DNA of 64,000 nt from an uncultured Pseudomonadota bacterium (GCA_903875225.1 CAIQVJ010000011.1:1-64000), one strand, 5' to 3'; numbered from the stretch's first letter, positions 53,388 to 63,191 are shown. Numbers and translations are program-made. The notes: a model not told the origin generated them from the sequence alone.

Positions 53388-54428
53388 ATGCAGTTCGGAA
53401 TCGATGTGCCGGATGATGTCCAGCCCGAGAAACACGTCGAGTCCTGCGGCGACGATGAAGTCGCCGCGATGTATGCTGGCTACGAAGCGCTTGATCAGCG
53501 TGCCGGAGGGGCCTACGCCGGGTTTCTCAGCGCCGCCGCCGGGTGCAGGAAGTGCCGGGAGCACAAGGTCGAGCACCTGCCGATCAATCTCCTTTGCGGC
53601 GCCTGGGATGGCAGCCGGAACCACGGGGTGGCGCTTCGGGCGCTGGCTCCCTACCGGCGCGCCGACCCGTCCGGGAAGGGAACTGGGTCGCTCCGCTTCG
53701 ACCCAGCGACAGGCACCGAGCCGCTCCGAGAGTTCCTGGCCCAGCACGGACTGAGGGGCCTTTCCGTCGGGCATTGCGGTTGGGGCGACATGACTGCCCG
53801 CGTTCGGGGTGCGCAACTGTCTGAGGGGGTCGACATGATGGTGCTGGGGGCGGACTGGTACCCCCTTACCGGATGCAGCAACTTCCTGGTCGACCGCTAT
53901 GCCGGCGACCACACCCTGCATAGCTTCATCAGGAATCTTCGTCAGAGTGCGCCAGAACTCCCGGCCGACCTGCCCACGCTCTTCAGAGACCTGAGGCTTT
54001 ACATCGGAAACACGCTTCTATGTTACCGAACGGGGTTTGCCAAGACCGGCACTGCCAACCTCTCCCGCGCGTCGTTCGACCTGTGTAGGGAGCATTTGCA
54101 GAGCCACATCGCTGCAGTGGCTCCACGTGTCCTGGTCACATTCGGACGGGAGCCCGCCCGGTCATGCGCAAACCTGCTCGCCGGCGACACGACGGAGGCC
54201 GAGGGGGCGCTTGCCCAACTCCGACAGAACCCCCGGGTGAAGTGCGTCATGGAGGGCCTCTACGCCCGCCAGACCTTGAAGGCTGGCATCCCTTGCGAAT
54301 TGAACGGACGCACGTTCACCTTCGTCCCGCTGTGCCATCCCTCGATGCCCAACCGGTACCATGGCGACTACGACGGCATTGCCAACGTGCTGCGAGCGAG
54401 GCCCGGTGATGGTCCTCGGCCCACATAG
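53388..54428 (+). CDS. uracil-DNA glycosylase superfamily protein
   Basis: The protein has 346 residues. The last 200 follow the uracil-DNA glycosylase fold order: MVLGADWYPLTGC in place of the usual G-E-A-P-G/G-Q-D-P-Y, LYIGNTLLCYRTG like the Y-I-T-N-x-x-K-C segment, HIAAVAPRVLVTFGREPA, and VPLCHPSMPNR for the H-P-S motif. CRKC near residue 53 plus further Cys might hold an Fe-S cluster as in family 4/5 enzymes. The N-terminal 150 residues are unfamiliar. GGAGG five bases before the ATG supports the start. Base use is visibly less GC-biased than its neighbours, and relics lie on both sides, suggesting transfer. It may act on uracil or a related damaged base. Confidence 0.7.
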   Translation: MQFGIDVPDDVQPEKHVESCGDDEVAAMYAGYEALDQRAGGAYAGFLSAAAGCRKCREHKVEHLPINLLCGAWDGSRNHGVALRALAPYRRADPSGKGTGSLRFDPATGTEPLREFLAQHGLRGLSVGHCGWGDMTARVRGAQLSEGVDMMVLGADWYPLTGCSNFLVDRYAGDHTLHSFIRNLRQSAPELPADLPTLFRDLRLYIGNTLLCYRTGFAKTGTANLSRASFDLCREHLQSHIAAVAPRVLVTFGREPARSCANLLAGDTTEAEGALAQLRQNPRVKCVMEGLYARQTLKAGIPCELNGRTFTFVPLCHPSMPNRYHGDYDGIANVLRARPGDGPRPT

Positions 54429-54436
54429 CCGCGGGT

Positions 54437-54690
54437 CGGCTCCAAGACCCGTCGCTCGAGACCCAGTGGGGTGCCATCCTGCTCTTCGGCCGCAACGCGG
54501 CCTCCTACAAGTTCGCGCTCGCCAGCAGCCAGTCGGGTGTTCAATCGGGGTGAGCGGTCTGCTGACGAGCCCGCGATGCGCCCGTCCGGCTCGGCTTCCA
54601 GAACGTGATTGACGCCTTCCACATGTTGGGCATGGCGGACGTCACGGATCGCCGGGGTGGATGCTCACTGTTCGAGGCGATGTTCACCCC
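54437..54690 (+). pseudogene. HNH-type nuclease remnant with in-frame stops
   Basis: One frame begins WGAILLFGRNAASYKFALAS, a segment that resembles the N-terminus of a family of HNH-endonuclease-associated proteins. It is broken by TGA at 54551-54553 and a second TGA at 54563, then resumes in the same frame as RLGFQNVIDAFHMLG. No HNH motif remains. From about 54690 to 54881 the sequence only suggests a degenerate helix-turn-helix (VWFSTAEIVAVAKRR) and holds no gene I can support. Confidence 0.45.
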
Positions 54691-54881
54691 AGCCCCCCGG
54701 GGCTCGCCCGGCTGCGCTCCTGCCCGCCAAGCGGCCCGAGCCCGAGGTCTGGTTCTCTACGGCCGAGATCGTCGCGGTCGCGAAGCGGCGGGATCACCGT
54801 CAGCCGGTCCACGGTCAACCGCTGCCCCCGGCGGCTCGGAGGCAGCAAGCGCTGGCGGCGAGCGGGGGATATCTGCTGACA

Positions 54882-57800
54882 ATGCCTGGTCCACCTGCCG
54901 CCCGTCTGCTGTTCCGGAGGGCCCTGTTGGTCTGTGGGCCTCTTTCTCTCCTCGTCCTGACCGGTTGCCCGGTGATCTCAGAGACAGACCTCGCCGGCCG
55001 CATCGACCAGGATGGCGACGGCTATGTTTCGGACCAGTTCGGCGGCGATGACTGCAACGACACGGATGGGGCCGTGCACCCTGACGGAGCGGACGCCCCC
55101 TACGACGGCATCGACGCCGACTGCTCTGGGGGGTCCGACTTCGACGCTGACGGCGACGGGTACGACGCGGCCCTGATCGACGGCCAACCCGCGGACGGCG
55201 ACGACTGCGACGATGCTGACCCCGACGTTCATCCTGGCGCGGCCGAGGTCTGTGACGGCGTAGATGACGACTGTGACGGCGCAATCGGTGACCCTCGCTC
55301 CCCGGGGACCGACGAGTCCGACAATGATGCCGACGGCTTCCTCGTCTGCGCGAATGACTGCGATGACACCAACCCCGATGTCAACCCCGGGGCCACCGAG
55401 GTCTGCGACCCCGACAACGAGGATGAAGATTGCGATGGTTCGACGGACGACGGCGATACCAGCGCCTCGGGGGAGACGGCCTGGTACCTCGACAGTGATC
55501 ACGACGGCTACGGCACACCTGACACGGTGGCGCTGCAGTGCGACCCGCCGGCCGACTACGTTGGAACCGCGAACGACTGCGACGATGGCGACCCCGCCCT
55601 CAACCCGGAGACCATCTGGTACCTCGACGCGGATGACGATGGGTGGGGTGATGATCAGGATTGGCTTGCACAGTGCACCCAACCTGAGGGTCATGTGTTC
55701 AATCCGGGCGATTGCATGGACACCGACGCAACCATCCACCCTGCGGCGACCGAGTCCTGCAACGAAATCGACGACGACTGCGACGGGCTGGTGGACGCCG
55801 CCGATCCGAACGTCGATCCGGCCGAGGCTGTCTGGTACCGCGATCGCGACGGTGACGGTTATGGCGATGAGATGGCGACGATCACCACGTGCAGCACCAG
55901 CGGTGGGTACGTGCATGCCGTCGGCGACTGCGACGACTTCGCCGGTGACGTGAACCCAGGCGAGCCCGAGGTCTGCGATGAGCAGGACAACGACTGTGAT
56001 GGGAGCATCGACGATGCCGACCCTGACGTCACGGGCATGATCGTCTGGTACGCCGACGACGACCACGACACGTTTGGCAACCCCACGCGCAGTCGGGTCG
56101 CCTGCTTCGAACCTGTAGACCACGTCACGAACGATGAGGACTGCGACGACGGAGATGCGGCGATCAGCCCGGATGCGAGGGAGGTCTGTGACAGCGTGGA
56201 CAACGACTGCGATGCCCAGGTCGACGACGCGGACCCTGACGTGGCTCCTGGGGCCGTGACGTACACGGACTCGGACGGCGATGGCTTCGGGGACCTGGCG
56301 ACCGCTACGACGGTCTGCTCGCCGCCTGTCGGGAACGTCCCGATTGCCGGCGATTGTGATGACACCCGGGCCGCGGTCCGACCCTCGGGCACGGAGACCT
56401 GTGCGACTCTCTACGACGACGACTGCGATGGTGACACCAACGATCTCGGCGCTGCATCCTGCATGACGCTGTACCATGATGGCGATGGCGACCGGTACGG
56501 TACTTCGGCAAGCGAGTGTCGGTGCTGGGGTGCGGGTGACTACGATGCGCTCGTCGGCACCGACTGTGATGATTCGTCCTCTGCGGTACACCCCGGCGCG
56601 ACCGAGACGGTCGGAGATGGCGTCGATGAGGACTGCGACGGGGGCGAGATCTGCTACCGCGACGGGGACGACGACGGGTACCTCGACACCGCCCGGGACA
56701 TCGTCGTGTCCATGGACGACGACTGCGCCGATGCCTTCGAGGGCACGAGCACTGACTTGCCCACGGACTGCGACGACCGCGATGCGGCGGTCAGCCCTGG
56801 CGCCCCCGAGATCTGCGAGAACGGAGTCGACGATGACTGTGACGGAGCCTTCGCGGCGTGCCTCGGGTCAGGGTCGCTCTCCGCCGCCGACGCAGAGCTC
56901 ACGGGGGAGAGAACTCAGGACTACGCGGGCACCTGTGTATCGGACGCGGGCGATGTGAACGGGGATGGTTTTGGGGATGTCATCGTGGGGGCGACCGGAA
57001 ACCACGACGGCGGGAGCAGCGCGGGTGCCGCGTTCCTGGTGCTGGGTGGGCCATCTCCGGGCGGGCGGAGCCTGTCAGTCGCTGACGCCCAATACACCGG
57101 AGAGGCAGCCTACGATGGTGCAGGCTCCGGAGTGTCCGCGGCGGGCGATTTCAACGGCGACGGTTTCGGGGATCTGATCGTGGGAGCCGCCTGGAGCAAT
57201 AGCGGCGCTGGCTCGGCCTACCTTCTCCTCGGCAGCGCCTTGCCTGTCGGGATGGGCCTCGCCGCAGCGGCCGCAGAATACTCGGGGGAGGCAGGAAACG
57301 ACAAAGCGGGCTTTGCCGTCTCGAATGCCGGCGATGTGAACGGGGACGGGTTCGATGACGTGATCATTGGCGCATACGGCAACGCTGATGCTGGCGCGGA
57401 CGCCGGAGCCGCATACCTCATCCTCGGCAGTGCCTCTCCCAGCAGCTTCGGCCTCGGCTCTGCGGACGCCAGGTTCACGGGCGCCGCGGCGGGTGATGCG
57501 GCCGGTCTGAGTGTGTCGACGGCTGGGGATTTCGACGGGGACGGCCTCGCTGATGTGGTTGTCGGCGCCTACGGAAACGGGGATGGCGGGATTCGAGCCG
57601 GGGCCGCGTACCTGATCCTTGGCGGCCCGTCTCCTGGGAACCTCGGGCTCGCGTCGGCGGACGCCCGGTTCACGGGCGAGAGCGCGGGCGAGTTGGCCGG
57701 CTTCGGGGTGTCGGACGCGGGGGACGTCGATGGGGATGGCCTCGGCGACCTCCTCGTGGGCGCGTATGCAGACGGTGGCGGAGGGGCCGGCGCCGGGGCC

Positions 57801-58220
57801 GCCTACCTGATCCTCGGACGCGCGGCTCCCACCAGCTTGAACCTCGCGTTCGCCGACGCCAAGTACATCGGCGAGGCGGCGTCTGATGCGGCTGGCTACG
57901 ACGTCTCGGGCGCGGGCGATGTCGATGCGGACGGTTTCGACGATGTGCTCGTCGGGGCGTTGGGCCAGGACACCGGCGGGAGCAGTGCTGGTGCTGCCTA
58001 TCTGGTGCTTGGGGGCGCCCATCCGGCGAGCCAGGATCTGGGTGTGGCAGCGGCGCGATACGTCGGCGAGGCATCAAGCAACGAAGCGGGTCATGATGTG
58101 TCCTACGCGGGCGATGTCGATGCGGACGGTTTCGACGACATGCTCATCGGGGCGTCCGGCAACAACGATGGTGGCTCCGGGGCTGGCGCCGCCTACCTGA
58201 TCCTCGGCAGCGGGCTCTGA
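54882..58220 (+). CDS. MopE-repeat lipoprotein with C-terminal seven-repeat FG-GAP propeller
   Basis: The protein has 1112 residues. The signal ends at VLTGC (Cys about 27). Nine MopE modules, some irregular (CATLYDDDCDGDTND; VGDGVDEDCDGGE), run to about residue 660. From about 690 seven FG-GAP units of about 60 residues follow, each with A-G-D-x-(N/D)-G-D-G-x-(G/D)-D-x-x-(V/I)-G-A, the calcium-loop pattern of integrin-alpha propellers; seven is the number needed for a complete ring. The ATG at 54882 is the first start in line with the signal. A surface-exposed adhesin or scaffold is likely. Confidence 0.88.
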   Translation: MPGPPAARLLFRRALLVCGPLSLLVLTGCPVISETDLAGRIDQDGDGYVSDQFGGDDCNDTDGAVHPDGADAPYDGIDADCSGGSDFDADGDGYDAALIDGQPADGDDCDDADPDVHPGAAEVCDGVDDDCDGAIGDPRSPGTDESDNDADGFLVCANDCDDTNPDVNPGATEVCDPDNEDEDCDGSTDDGDTSASGETAWYLDSDHDGYGTPDTVALQCDPPADYVGTANDCDDGDPALNPETIWYLDADDDGWGDDQDWLAQCTQPEGHVFNPGDCMDTDATIHPAATESCNEIDDDCDGLVDAADPNVDPAEAVWYRDRDGDGYGDEMATITTCSTSGGYVHAVGDCDDFAGDVNPGEPEVCDEQDNDCDGSIDDADPDVTGMIVWYADDDHDTFGNPTRSRVACFEPVDHVTNDEDCDDGDAAISPDAREVCDSVDNDCDAQVDDADPDVAPGAVTYTDSDGDGFGDLATATTVCSPPVGNVPIAGDCDDTRAAVRPSGTETCATLYDDDCDGDTNDLGAASCMTLYHDGDGDRYGTSASECRCWGAGDYDALVGTDCDDSSSAVHPGATETVGDGVDEDCDGGEICYRDGDDDGYLDTARDIVVSMDDDCADAFEGTSTDLPTDCDDRDAAVSPGAPEICENGVDDDCDGAFAACLGSGSLSAADAELTGERTQDYAGTCVSDAGDVNGDGFGDVIVGATGNHDGGSSAGAAFLVLGGPSPGGRSLSVADAQYTGEAAYDGAGSGVSAAGDFNGDGFGDLIVGAAWSNSGAGSAYLLLGSALPVGMGLAAAAAEYSGEAGNDKAGFAVSNAGDVNGDGFDDVIIGAYGNADAGADAGAAYLILGSASPSSFGLGSADARFTGAAAGDAAGLSVSTAGDFDGDGLADVVVGAYGNGDGGIRAGAAYLILGGPSPGNLGLASADARFTGESAGELAGFGVSDAGDVDGDGLGDLLVGAYADGGGGAGAGAAYLILGRAAPTSLNLAFADAKYIGEAASDAAGYDVSGAGDVDADGFDDVLVGALGQDTGGSSAGAAYLVLGGAHPASQDLGVAAARYVGEASSNEAGHDVSYAGDVDADGFDDMLIGASGNNDGGSGAGAAYLILGSGL

Positions 58221-58345
58221 CCCGCCGTTGAGCGCCGCCGCGCGTTCGCGGGGCAGCCAGGCGCCGTGGACAACGACGGCAGCGAGGTCCGGAGGCGCAG
58301 GGTACGCGGGGCCGGTGGGCGGACCACCTCCAGTATGGAACGCCC

Positions 58346-61216
58346 TCACCCCCCGTAGAATATGTAGACCGTGCCGACATCGACGCCAGCGCCCTCATCT
58401 CCGCGCGTGCAGCCCAGGACCACGTCGAGCCAGCCATCACCGTCGAGGTCGACGAGCGCCCCATCCGAACCGCATCCGTCCGAGTTCCCATCCCCGTCGA
58501 AGGTGGCGTCGGCGTCGACGCTCACGTCCACAGCGCCGCTGCGCGGGCCGTAGAGCAACCAGGCCCGGCCCGCATTCGCGGCGGTGCCTACTGTGGCGTG
58601 CGCGCTCGAGACCAGGAAATCCAGCTCCCCGTCCAGGTCGAGGTCGCCGACGGCGCTCACGGATTGGTTCTCCACTCCCGCCAACTGCTCACCGACGTCA
58701 CCCTGGAGCACGATGCTCGCATCGGAGACGGTGTTGTCGGGGCTGGATCGCGTGGGGTCCACACCCGTGAACACGTAGACAGCACCGGCAGACGAATTCG
58801 CACCAGGCGCACCCGCCATCAGATCGGCGAGCCCGTCGCCGTCGATGTCGCCGATCGCATCGAGGTCCCGACCGAAGTCGTCCGCCAGGCCGCCCGTCCG
58901 GATCCGCGCATCTGCGGCCGCGAGCGACAGATCGCCGGTGGTGGGACCGAGCACGATGTAGACCACACCGCCGTCATGCCGCGGGGTCCCGATCGCCACG
59001 TCGGAGATGCCGTCGCCGTCGTAGTCGTCACCTCCCGCGACCCAGGTGGCGGCGAGGTCGTCATCCGCCTCGCCTTCGATGCGATCCCCGGGGGTCGTGC
59101 CGGTGTAGAGCGTGGCTGCACCCCGGTAGCTCGTGTCCCAGCTGTTGGTGAGCCACCACCCGCCGTCCGCTCCCGCGAAGTTGCCCGCCGGGAACGCCCC
59201 CGTGCCGGTCTCGACGAGGAGCGCGTCGGCGTCGGAGACCATCGCGCCCGATGTGCTCTCTCCCGCATACAGATACAGCGCGGTCGAGGCCGGCGACGCG
59301 TTGTAGTGGACGGTCGCCCACTCGTCATGGCCGTCGGCATCGATGTCGGAGACGGGAAAGAGGTCCGCGGCGTAGGCGTAGGTCGCGTGCGTGGCGCCGC
59401 TGACGATCGCAGCGGCAGGGGGGCGCGCGCCGAAGCTTCCTTCCGCCAGAGGGCCGCCGTAGGCATAAGCAGCACCGTACCGTGTACCGTCGTCGTAGCC
59501 CCACGCACCCACCACCAGGTCGCCGATGCCATCGCCGTTGAGGTCCATGCCCGCAGCCAGGCCGTAGCCGAACTGGTCCAGGCTCCCCTCGCCGTAGAGC
59601 TTCACGGCTGCGTCGGTGGTCCCTTCCAGGGCGTAGGTGCCCGAGTATCGGCACGGGGCCGTGTCCCCACCGTCACAGTCACTGTCCACCCCGTCGTCGC
59701 AAACCTCCGGCGCGCCGGGAAACACTGCGCCATCGGTGTCGTCGCAGTCTGTCGCATCTGCGACAGCCGTTGCAGGCGCTTCGCAGGCAGCTGTCACTGC
59801 GCCGGGGTCGCCGAAGGTGTCCCCGTCACTGTCCGCGTACCAGTTGGAGGCACCAGCAACGTCGGGGTCGTCATCGTCGACGAGGCCGTCGCCATCGTTG
59901 TCGAGGCCGTCACACACCTCGGTGTCGAAGCAGTCCGCGAGCCCGTCCCCGTCGCTGTCGAACGCCTCGTCGATCGAGGCGTCGCAGTCATCGTCGATGC
60001 CGTTGCACGTCTCGACCCCGCCCGGAGACACATCGGGGTTCGAGTCATCGCAGTCACCGCCGGCGACGGCATACCCGGGGGGCAGAATGCAGGCCTGCGC
60101 CGTGGACGCGCTGCCCCAGTGGTCGCCATCCCCATCCTCGTACCAGGCGGCGGTGCCTGTCACGTCGGGGTCGTCATCGTCGACGAGGCCGTCGCCATCG
60201 TTGTCGAGGCCGTCACACATCTCGGTGTCGAAGCAGTCCGCGAGCCCGTCCCCGTCGCTGTCGAACGCCTCGTCGATCGAGGCGTCGCAGTCATCGTCGA
60301 TGCCGTTGCACGTCTCGACCCCGCTCGGAGACACATCGGGGTTCGAGTCATCGCAGTCCCCACCGGCGACGGCATACCCGGCGGGCCGGTCGCACGCGTC
60401 CACCGTCGAGCGGCCCCCCCAGCGGTCGCGGTCGCCGTCGTAGTACCACGTGAAGGTTCCGCTCACATCGGGATCTTCGTCGTCTGCACGCCCGTCACAG
60501 TCCTCGTCGACATCATGGGCATCGCAGACCTCGATCAACCACGGGCTACGGTTGGGGTCCCCGTCGTCGCAGTCCTCGCAGGCGGGTACGCCGTCGAGAT
60601 CGTCGTCCGCCCAGGCGACGACGCCGTCACAGTTGTAGTCCGTCGGGTCGGTGCAGTCCGACTCATCTGCGCCCGGATGCACCGCGGGATCCGCGTCGTT
60701 GCAGTCCTGATCGTCCGCCGCATAGCCCTCGGGTGCCGCGCACGCGACAAGGGCGTCTCCGATCCCGTACCCATCGGAGTCGGCGTCGGCGTACCACCCG
60801 GATGCGTCGACGGCCTCCTCGTCGACGGTGCCGTCGCAATCGTCGTCAATGGCATTGCAGCGCTCCATCGCGCCGGGGTTCACGGCAGAATTGGCGTCAT
60901 CACAGTCGTCCCCCCTCGCAACGTACCCGTCAGGCGCCTCACACGCGACCACCGACACCGCGACGTCCCCGTGATCGTCCACGTCCGCGTCCCGATACCA
61001 GGTGTCGCCGTCGATCGGGTCCTCGTCCACGGCATCGTCGCAGTCGTTGTCGAGACCGTCACACACCTCATCAGCGTCGGGGTTGACGGTCGCGTGCGCG
61101 TCGTCGCAGTCAACTGTCGAGTCGAAACCATCGTTGTCGGCGTCGATCGGCACATGCGAGATCTTCACGTCGGTACAGCCGAGGAGGGACAGCAACAAGA
61201 GGATCCGTGCGCGCAT
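58346..61216 (-). CDS. MopE-repeat lipoprotein with C-terminal FG-GAP repeats
   Basis: The protein has 956 residues. The signal MRARILLLLSLLGC has the lipobox Cys at 14. About nine MopE modules reach residue about 520, including two nearly identical copies of a block with CNGIDDDCDASIDEAFD and CDGLDNDGDGLVDDDDPD. The C-terminal 430 residues contain FG-GAP units (GDIDGDGLADLMAGAPG; DGDGWLDVVLGCTRGD) and thus an integrin-like propeller. The block duplication makes the stalk longer by 101 residues. It converges on the previous MopE/FG-GAP gene; the 125-bp gap between their stops shows no terminator. Confidence 0.88.
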   Translation of the reverse strand: MRARILLLLSLLGCTDVKISHVPIDADNDGFDSTVDCDDAHATVNPDADEVCDGLDNDCDDAVDEDPIDGDTWYRDADVDDHGDVAVSVVACEAPDGYVARGDDCDDANSAVNPGAMERCNAIDDDCDGTVDEEAVDASGWYADADSDGYGIGDALVACAAPEGYAADDQDCNDADPAVHPGADESDCTDPTDYNCDGVVAWADDDLDGVPACEDCDDGDPNRSPWLIEVCDAHDVDEDCDGRADDEDPDVSGTFTWYYDGDRDRWGGRSTVDACDRPAGYAVAGGDCDDSNPDVSPSGVETCNGIDDDCDASIDEAFDSDGDGLADCFDTEMCDGLDNDGDGLVDDDDPDVTGTAAWYEDGDGDHWGSASTAQACILPPGYAVAGGDCDDSNPDVSPGGVETCNGIDDDCDASIDEAFDSDGDGLADCFDTEVCDGLDNDGDGLVDDDDPDVAGASNWYADSDGDTFGDPGAVTAACEAPATAVADATDCDDTDGAVFPGAPEVCDDGVDSDCDGGDTAPCRYSGTYALEGTTDAAVKLYGEGSLDQFGYGLAAGMDLNGDGIGDLVVGAWGYDDGTRYGAAYAYGGPLAEGSFGARPPAAAIVSGATHATYAYAADLFPVSDIDADGHDEWATVHYNASPASTALYLYAGESTSGAMVSDADALLVETGTGAFPAGNFAGADGGWWLTNSWDTSYRGAATLYTGTTPGDRIEGEADDDLAATWVAGGDDYDGDGISDVAIGTPRHDGGVVYIVLGPTTGDLSLAAADARIRTGGLADDFGRDLDAIGDIDGDGLADLMAGAPGANSSAGAVYVFTGVDPTRSSPDNTVSDASIVLQGDVGEQLAGVENQSVSAVGDLDLDGELDFLVSSAHATVGTAANAGRAWLLYGPRSGAVDVSVDADATFDGDGNSDGCGSDGALVDLDGDGWLDVVLGCTRGDEGAGVDVGTVYIFYGG
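59861..60381 (-). repeat. in-frame tandem duplication of a MopE module block
   Basis: 59861-60078 and 60164-60381 match at about 214 of 218 bases, with a period of 303 bp (101 codons). The intervening 85 bp are less alike. The frame is kept, so this is a recent internal duplication in the MopE/FG-GAP gene. Confidence 0.9.
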
Positions 61217-61371
61217 GCTCCGTCCTACAGGATCCCGAACCGGCCCGCAAGTCGACCTCCGCCCAGCTTTTCCGCGAGGGAGCCCAGCCCCCGATTGCCC
61301 GCGGCGACGGCCGTCGTTATCTCCACACATGGCCGCCTCCCTCCCCACGTCCTCCCGATGAGCGCGCCCCG

Positions 61372-63144
61372 ATGATCACCCTCATCGCAGCGGCGTTGGC
61401 CACCACCTTGAGCGAGCGGTCCACGGTCACCCTGGAGGATGGCGTGACCCTCACGCAGTACCGGGCCTCCTCCCCCTCGACAGACGTCTGGGTGCTCCGC
61501 GTGGACCTGTGCGCCGATGACGTCTACATCGACGCCACCCGCGACAGCGTGAGCTACCAGACGACGGGTAGCTGGGCCAGCACGATGGACATGACCGCCG
61601 CGACCAACGGGGACTTCTTCAAGACAGACCCGGTGCGCGTCTACGGCGATGCCTACGGGGGCGGAGTGCGCTGGGCGTCGGGCCACACCGGCTGGGACTC
61701 CGCGTACTCCAGTGAATGGTACTGGGAGCATTACGGCTGGATCGCCTTCGGGCAAGACGACGTGCAGTTCAGCCACACCGGCTGGGTGAAGGACAACATC
61801 CCTGGCCTCGCCTTCGGCGTGGACAACAGCGACCCCACGCCAGCCCCGCCCAAGGGGATGCTCGCGATGGTGAGCGGCTTTCCAGAGTTGGTGGTGGAGG
61901 GCGTACCGATGGTGTGTACCGACCCGGAGGCGAGCGACTGCTTCCCCGACCGCAGCGACATGCGGGACCGGAACCCACGCACCGCAATGGGGCTCACGGA
62001 GGACCTGAGCACGTTCCTGCTCGTCGTCGCCGACGGCCGCACGTCGGACAACGACGGCCTGTACGGGAGCGAGCTGGCCGACATCATGGGTCAGCTCGGC
62101 GCCTGGGAGGCGTTCAACCTGGACGGAGGGGGGAGCTCCCAGCTCTGGACCGATGCCGACGGCTACGCCAACGACTACGATGGAAACAACAACGGTGGGG
62201 GGGCCCGATCCGTCGCGAACCACTGGGGCATCTTCGCCGGCGGGCGCGACTACCTCCCGCCCCGCCCCGGCCACTGCGTGACCGCCCCCCCGTGCGGCAC
62301 CATCCCCGCGGCGGGCGGCGTCATCGACGACGAAGACGCCTGCTTTCGGGGCTTCGGCGACCCTGCCTATTGGCGGGACGAGGCGTCCGGCTACAACGGC
62401 GGGCTCAAGTGGACCAACGCGTTTGAGTCCAGCCAGGCCGACAACTGGGCATGGTGGCGGCTCGAGCTCGAGGAGGCCGGGGACTACGAGGTGTCCATCT
62501 ACACGAGCGCCCAGTTCTCGGTGTTCGACGACGTGGAGTACGAGGTGCGCGCCGACGGCGTCGGAGAGTCCCTGCAGGTCGACCCATCGGGACATGACGG
62601 CTGGTTGTCGATCGGGACGTACCATTTCGCGGCGGGCGGCGACCAGTGGGTCGCGCTGTTCGACGATCAGGCGAGCAACCCCGGCAGCAACCAGCACATC
62701 GTCGCAGACGCCGTGAAGCTCCAACGAACAGGCGAGTGGTGCGGTGACGGCACCTGCGCGGAGTCCGAGCGCTGCGCATGCGACGACTGTCCCGTCACCG
62801 ACGAGGTGCCCGCCAACGGCCTCGACGACGACTGTGACGGCAGCGTGGACGAGGCCGACGACACCGGCGGCGGCGAAACCGGACCCGGCCCGGACTCCGG
62901 CCCGGACTCCGGAGCGGACTCCGACTCGAGCCTCGATGAGGACGACACCTCGCAGCCCGGGAAGGTGGTCTCAGCGCAGGATGGCGGCTGCGGGTGTGCC
63001 TCCGCGCCGGGCGGGAGCCTTTCCCCGCTGGCGCCGCTCCTCCTGCTCACCCACCGCCGTCGGCGGACAAGCGACGTCGGGGCAGGAGGACCAGCGGCAG
63101 TAACCGCATCGCGTCCGGGCCCGAGCTTCCGGCCCGAGCAGTAG
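61372..63144 (+). CDS. secreted phosphodiester glycosidase-like protein with golvesin-type domain and MYXO-CTERM-like tail
   Basis: The protein has 590 residues. The short N-terminus (MITLIAAALATTLS) is a likely signal. Residues about 20-310 match the phosphodiester glycosidase (NAGPA) domain found in exported enzymes: TAATNGDFF, PRTAMGLTEDLSTFLLVV and the strongly conserved AFNLDGGGSSQLW. A golvesin-C-like beta-sandwich follows (NWAWWRLELEEAGDYEVSIY; about 400-460). A short MopE-like motif NGLDDDCDGSVDEADD, an acidic Gly-Ser-Pro linker and the tail GGCGCASAPGG, hydrophobic stretch and THRRRRTSD complete it, the MYXO-CTERM pattern. A role in trimming surface polysaccharide phosphodiesters is plausible. 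Confidence 0.87.
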   Translation: MITLIAAALATTLSERSTVTLEDGVTLTQYRASSPSTDVWVLRVDLCADDVYIDATRDSVSYQTTGSWASTMDMTAATNGDFFKTDPVRVYGDAYGGGVRWASGHTGWDSAYSSEWYWEHYGWIAFGQDDVQFSHTGWVKDNIPGLAFGVDNSDPTPAPPKGMLAMVSGFPELVVEGVPMVCTDPEASDCFPDRSDMRDRNPRTAMGLTEDLSTFLLVVADGRTSDNDGLYGSELADIMGQLGAWEAFNLDGGGSSQLWTDADGYANDYDGNNNGGGARSVANHWGIFAGGRDYLPPRPGHCVTAPPCGTIPAAGGVIDDEDACFRGFGDPAYWRDEASGYNGGLKWTNAFESSQADNWAWWRLELEEAGDYEVSIYTSAQFSVFDDVEYEVRADGVGESLQVDPSGHDGWLSIGTYHFAAGGDQWVALFDDQASNPGSNQHIVADAVKLQRTGEWCGDGTCAESERCACDDCPVTDEVPANGLDDDCDGSVDEADDTGGGETGPGPDSGPDSGADSDSSLDEDDTSQPGKVVSAQDGGCGCASAPGGSLSPLAPLLLLTHRRRRTSDVGAGGPAAVTASRPGPSFRPEQ

Positions 63145-63191
63145 GCTGCCCCTGGTGTCCCAGCCCACCTGCGCGCCGGAGCAACTTGTGA

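Noticed and set aside
59861..60381. Considered as a CRISPR-like or minisatellite array
   Set aside because: Only two copies, protein-coding, in frame and without spacers of equal length.
58598..61375. Plus-strand open frame of 925 codons opposite the MopE/FG-GAP gene
   Set aside because: Same effect of repeated GAC codons on the other strand; the apparent Val-Asp-Val repeats are antisense artefacts.
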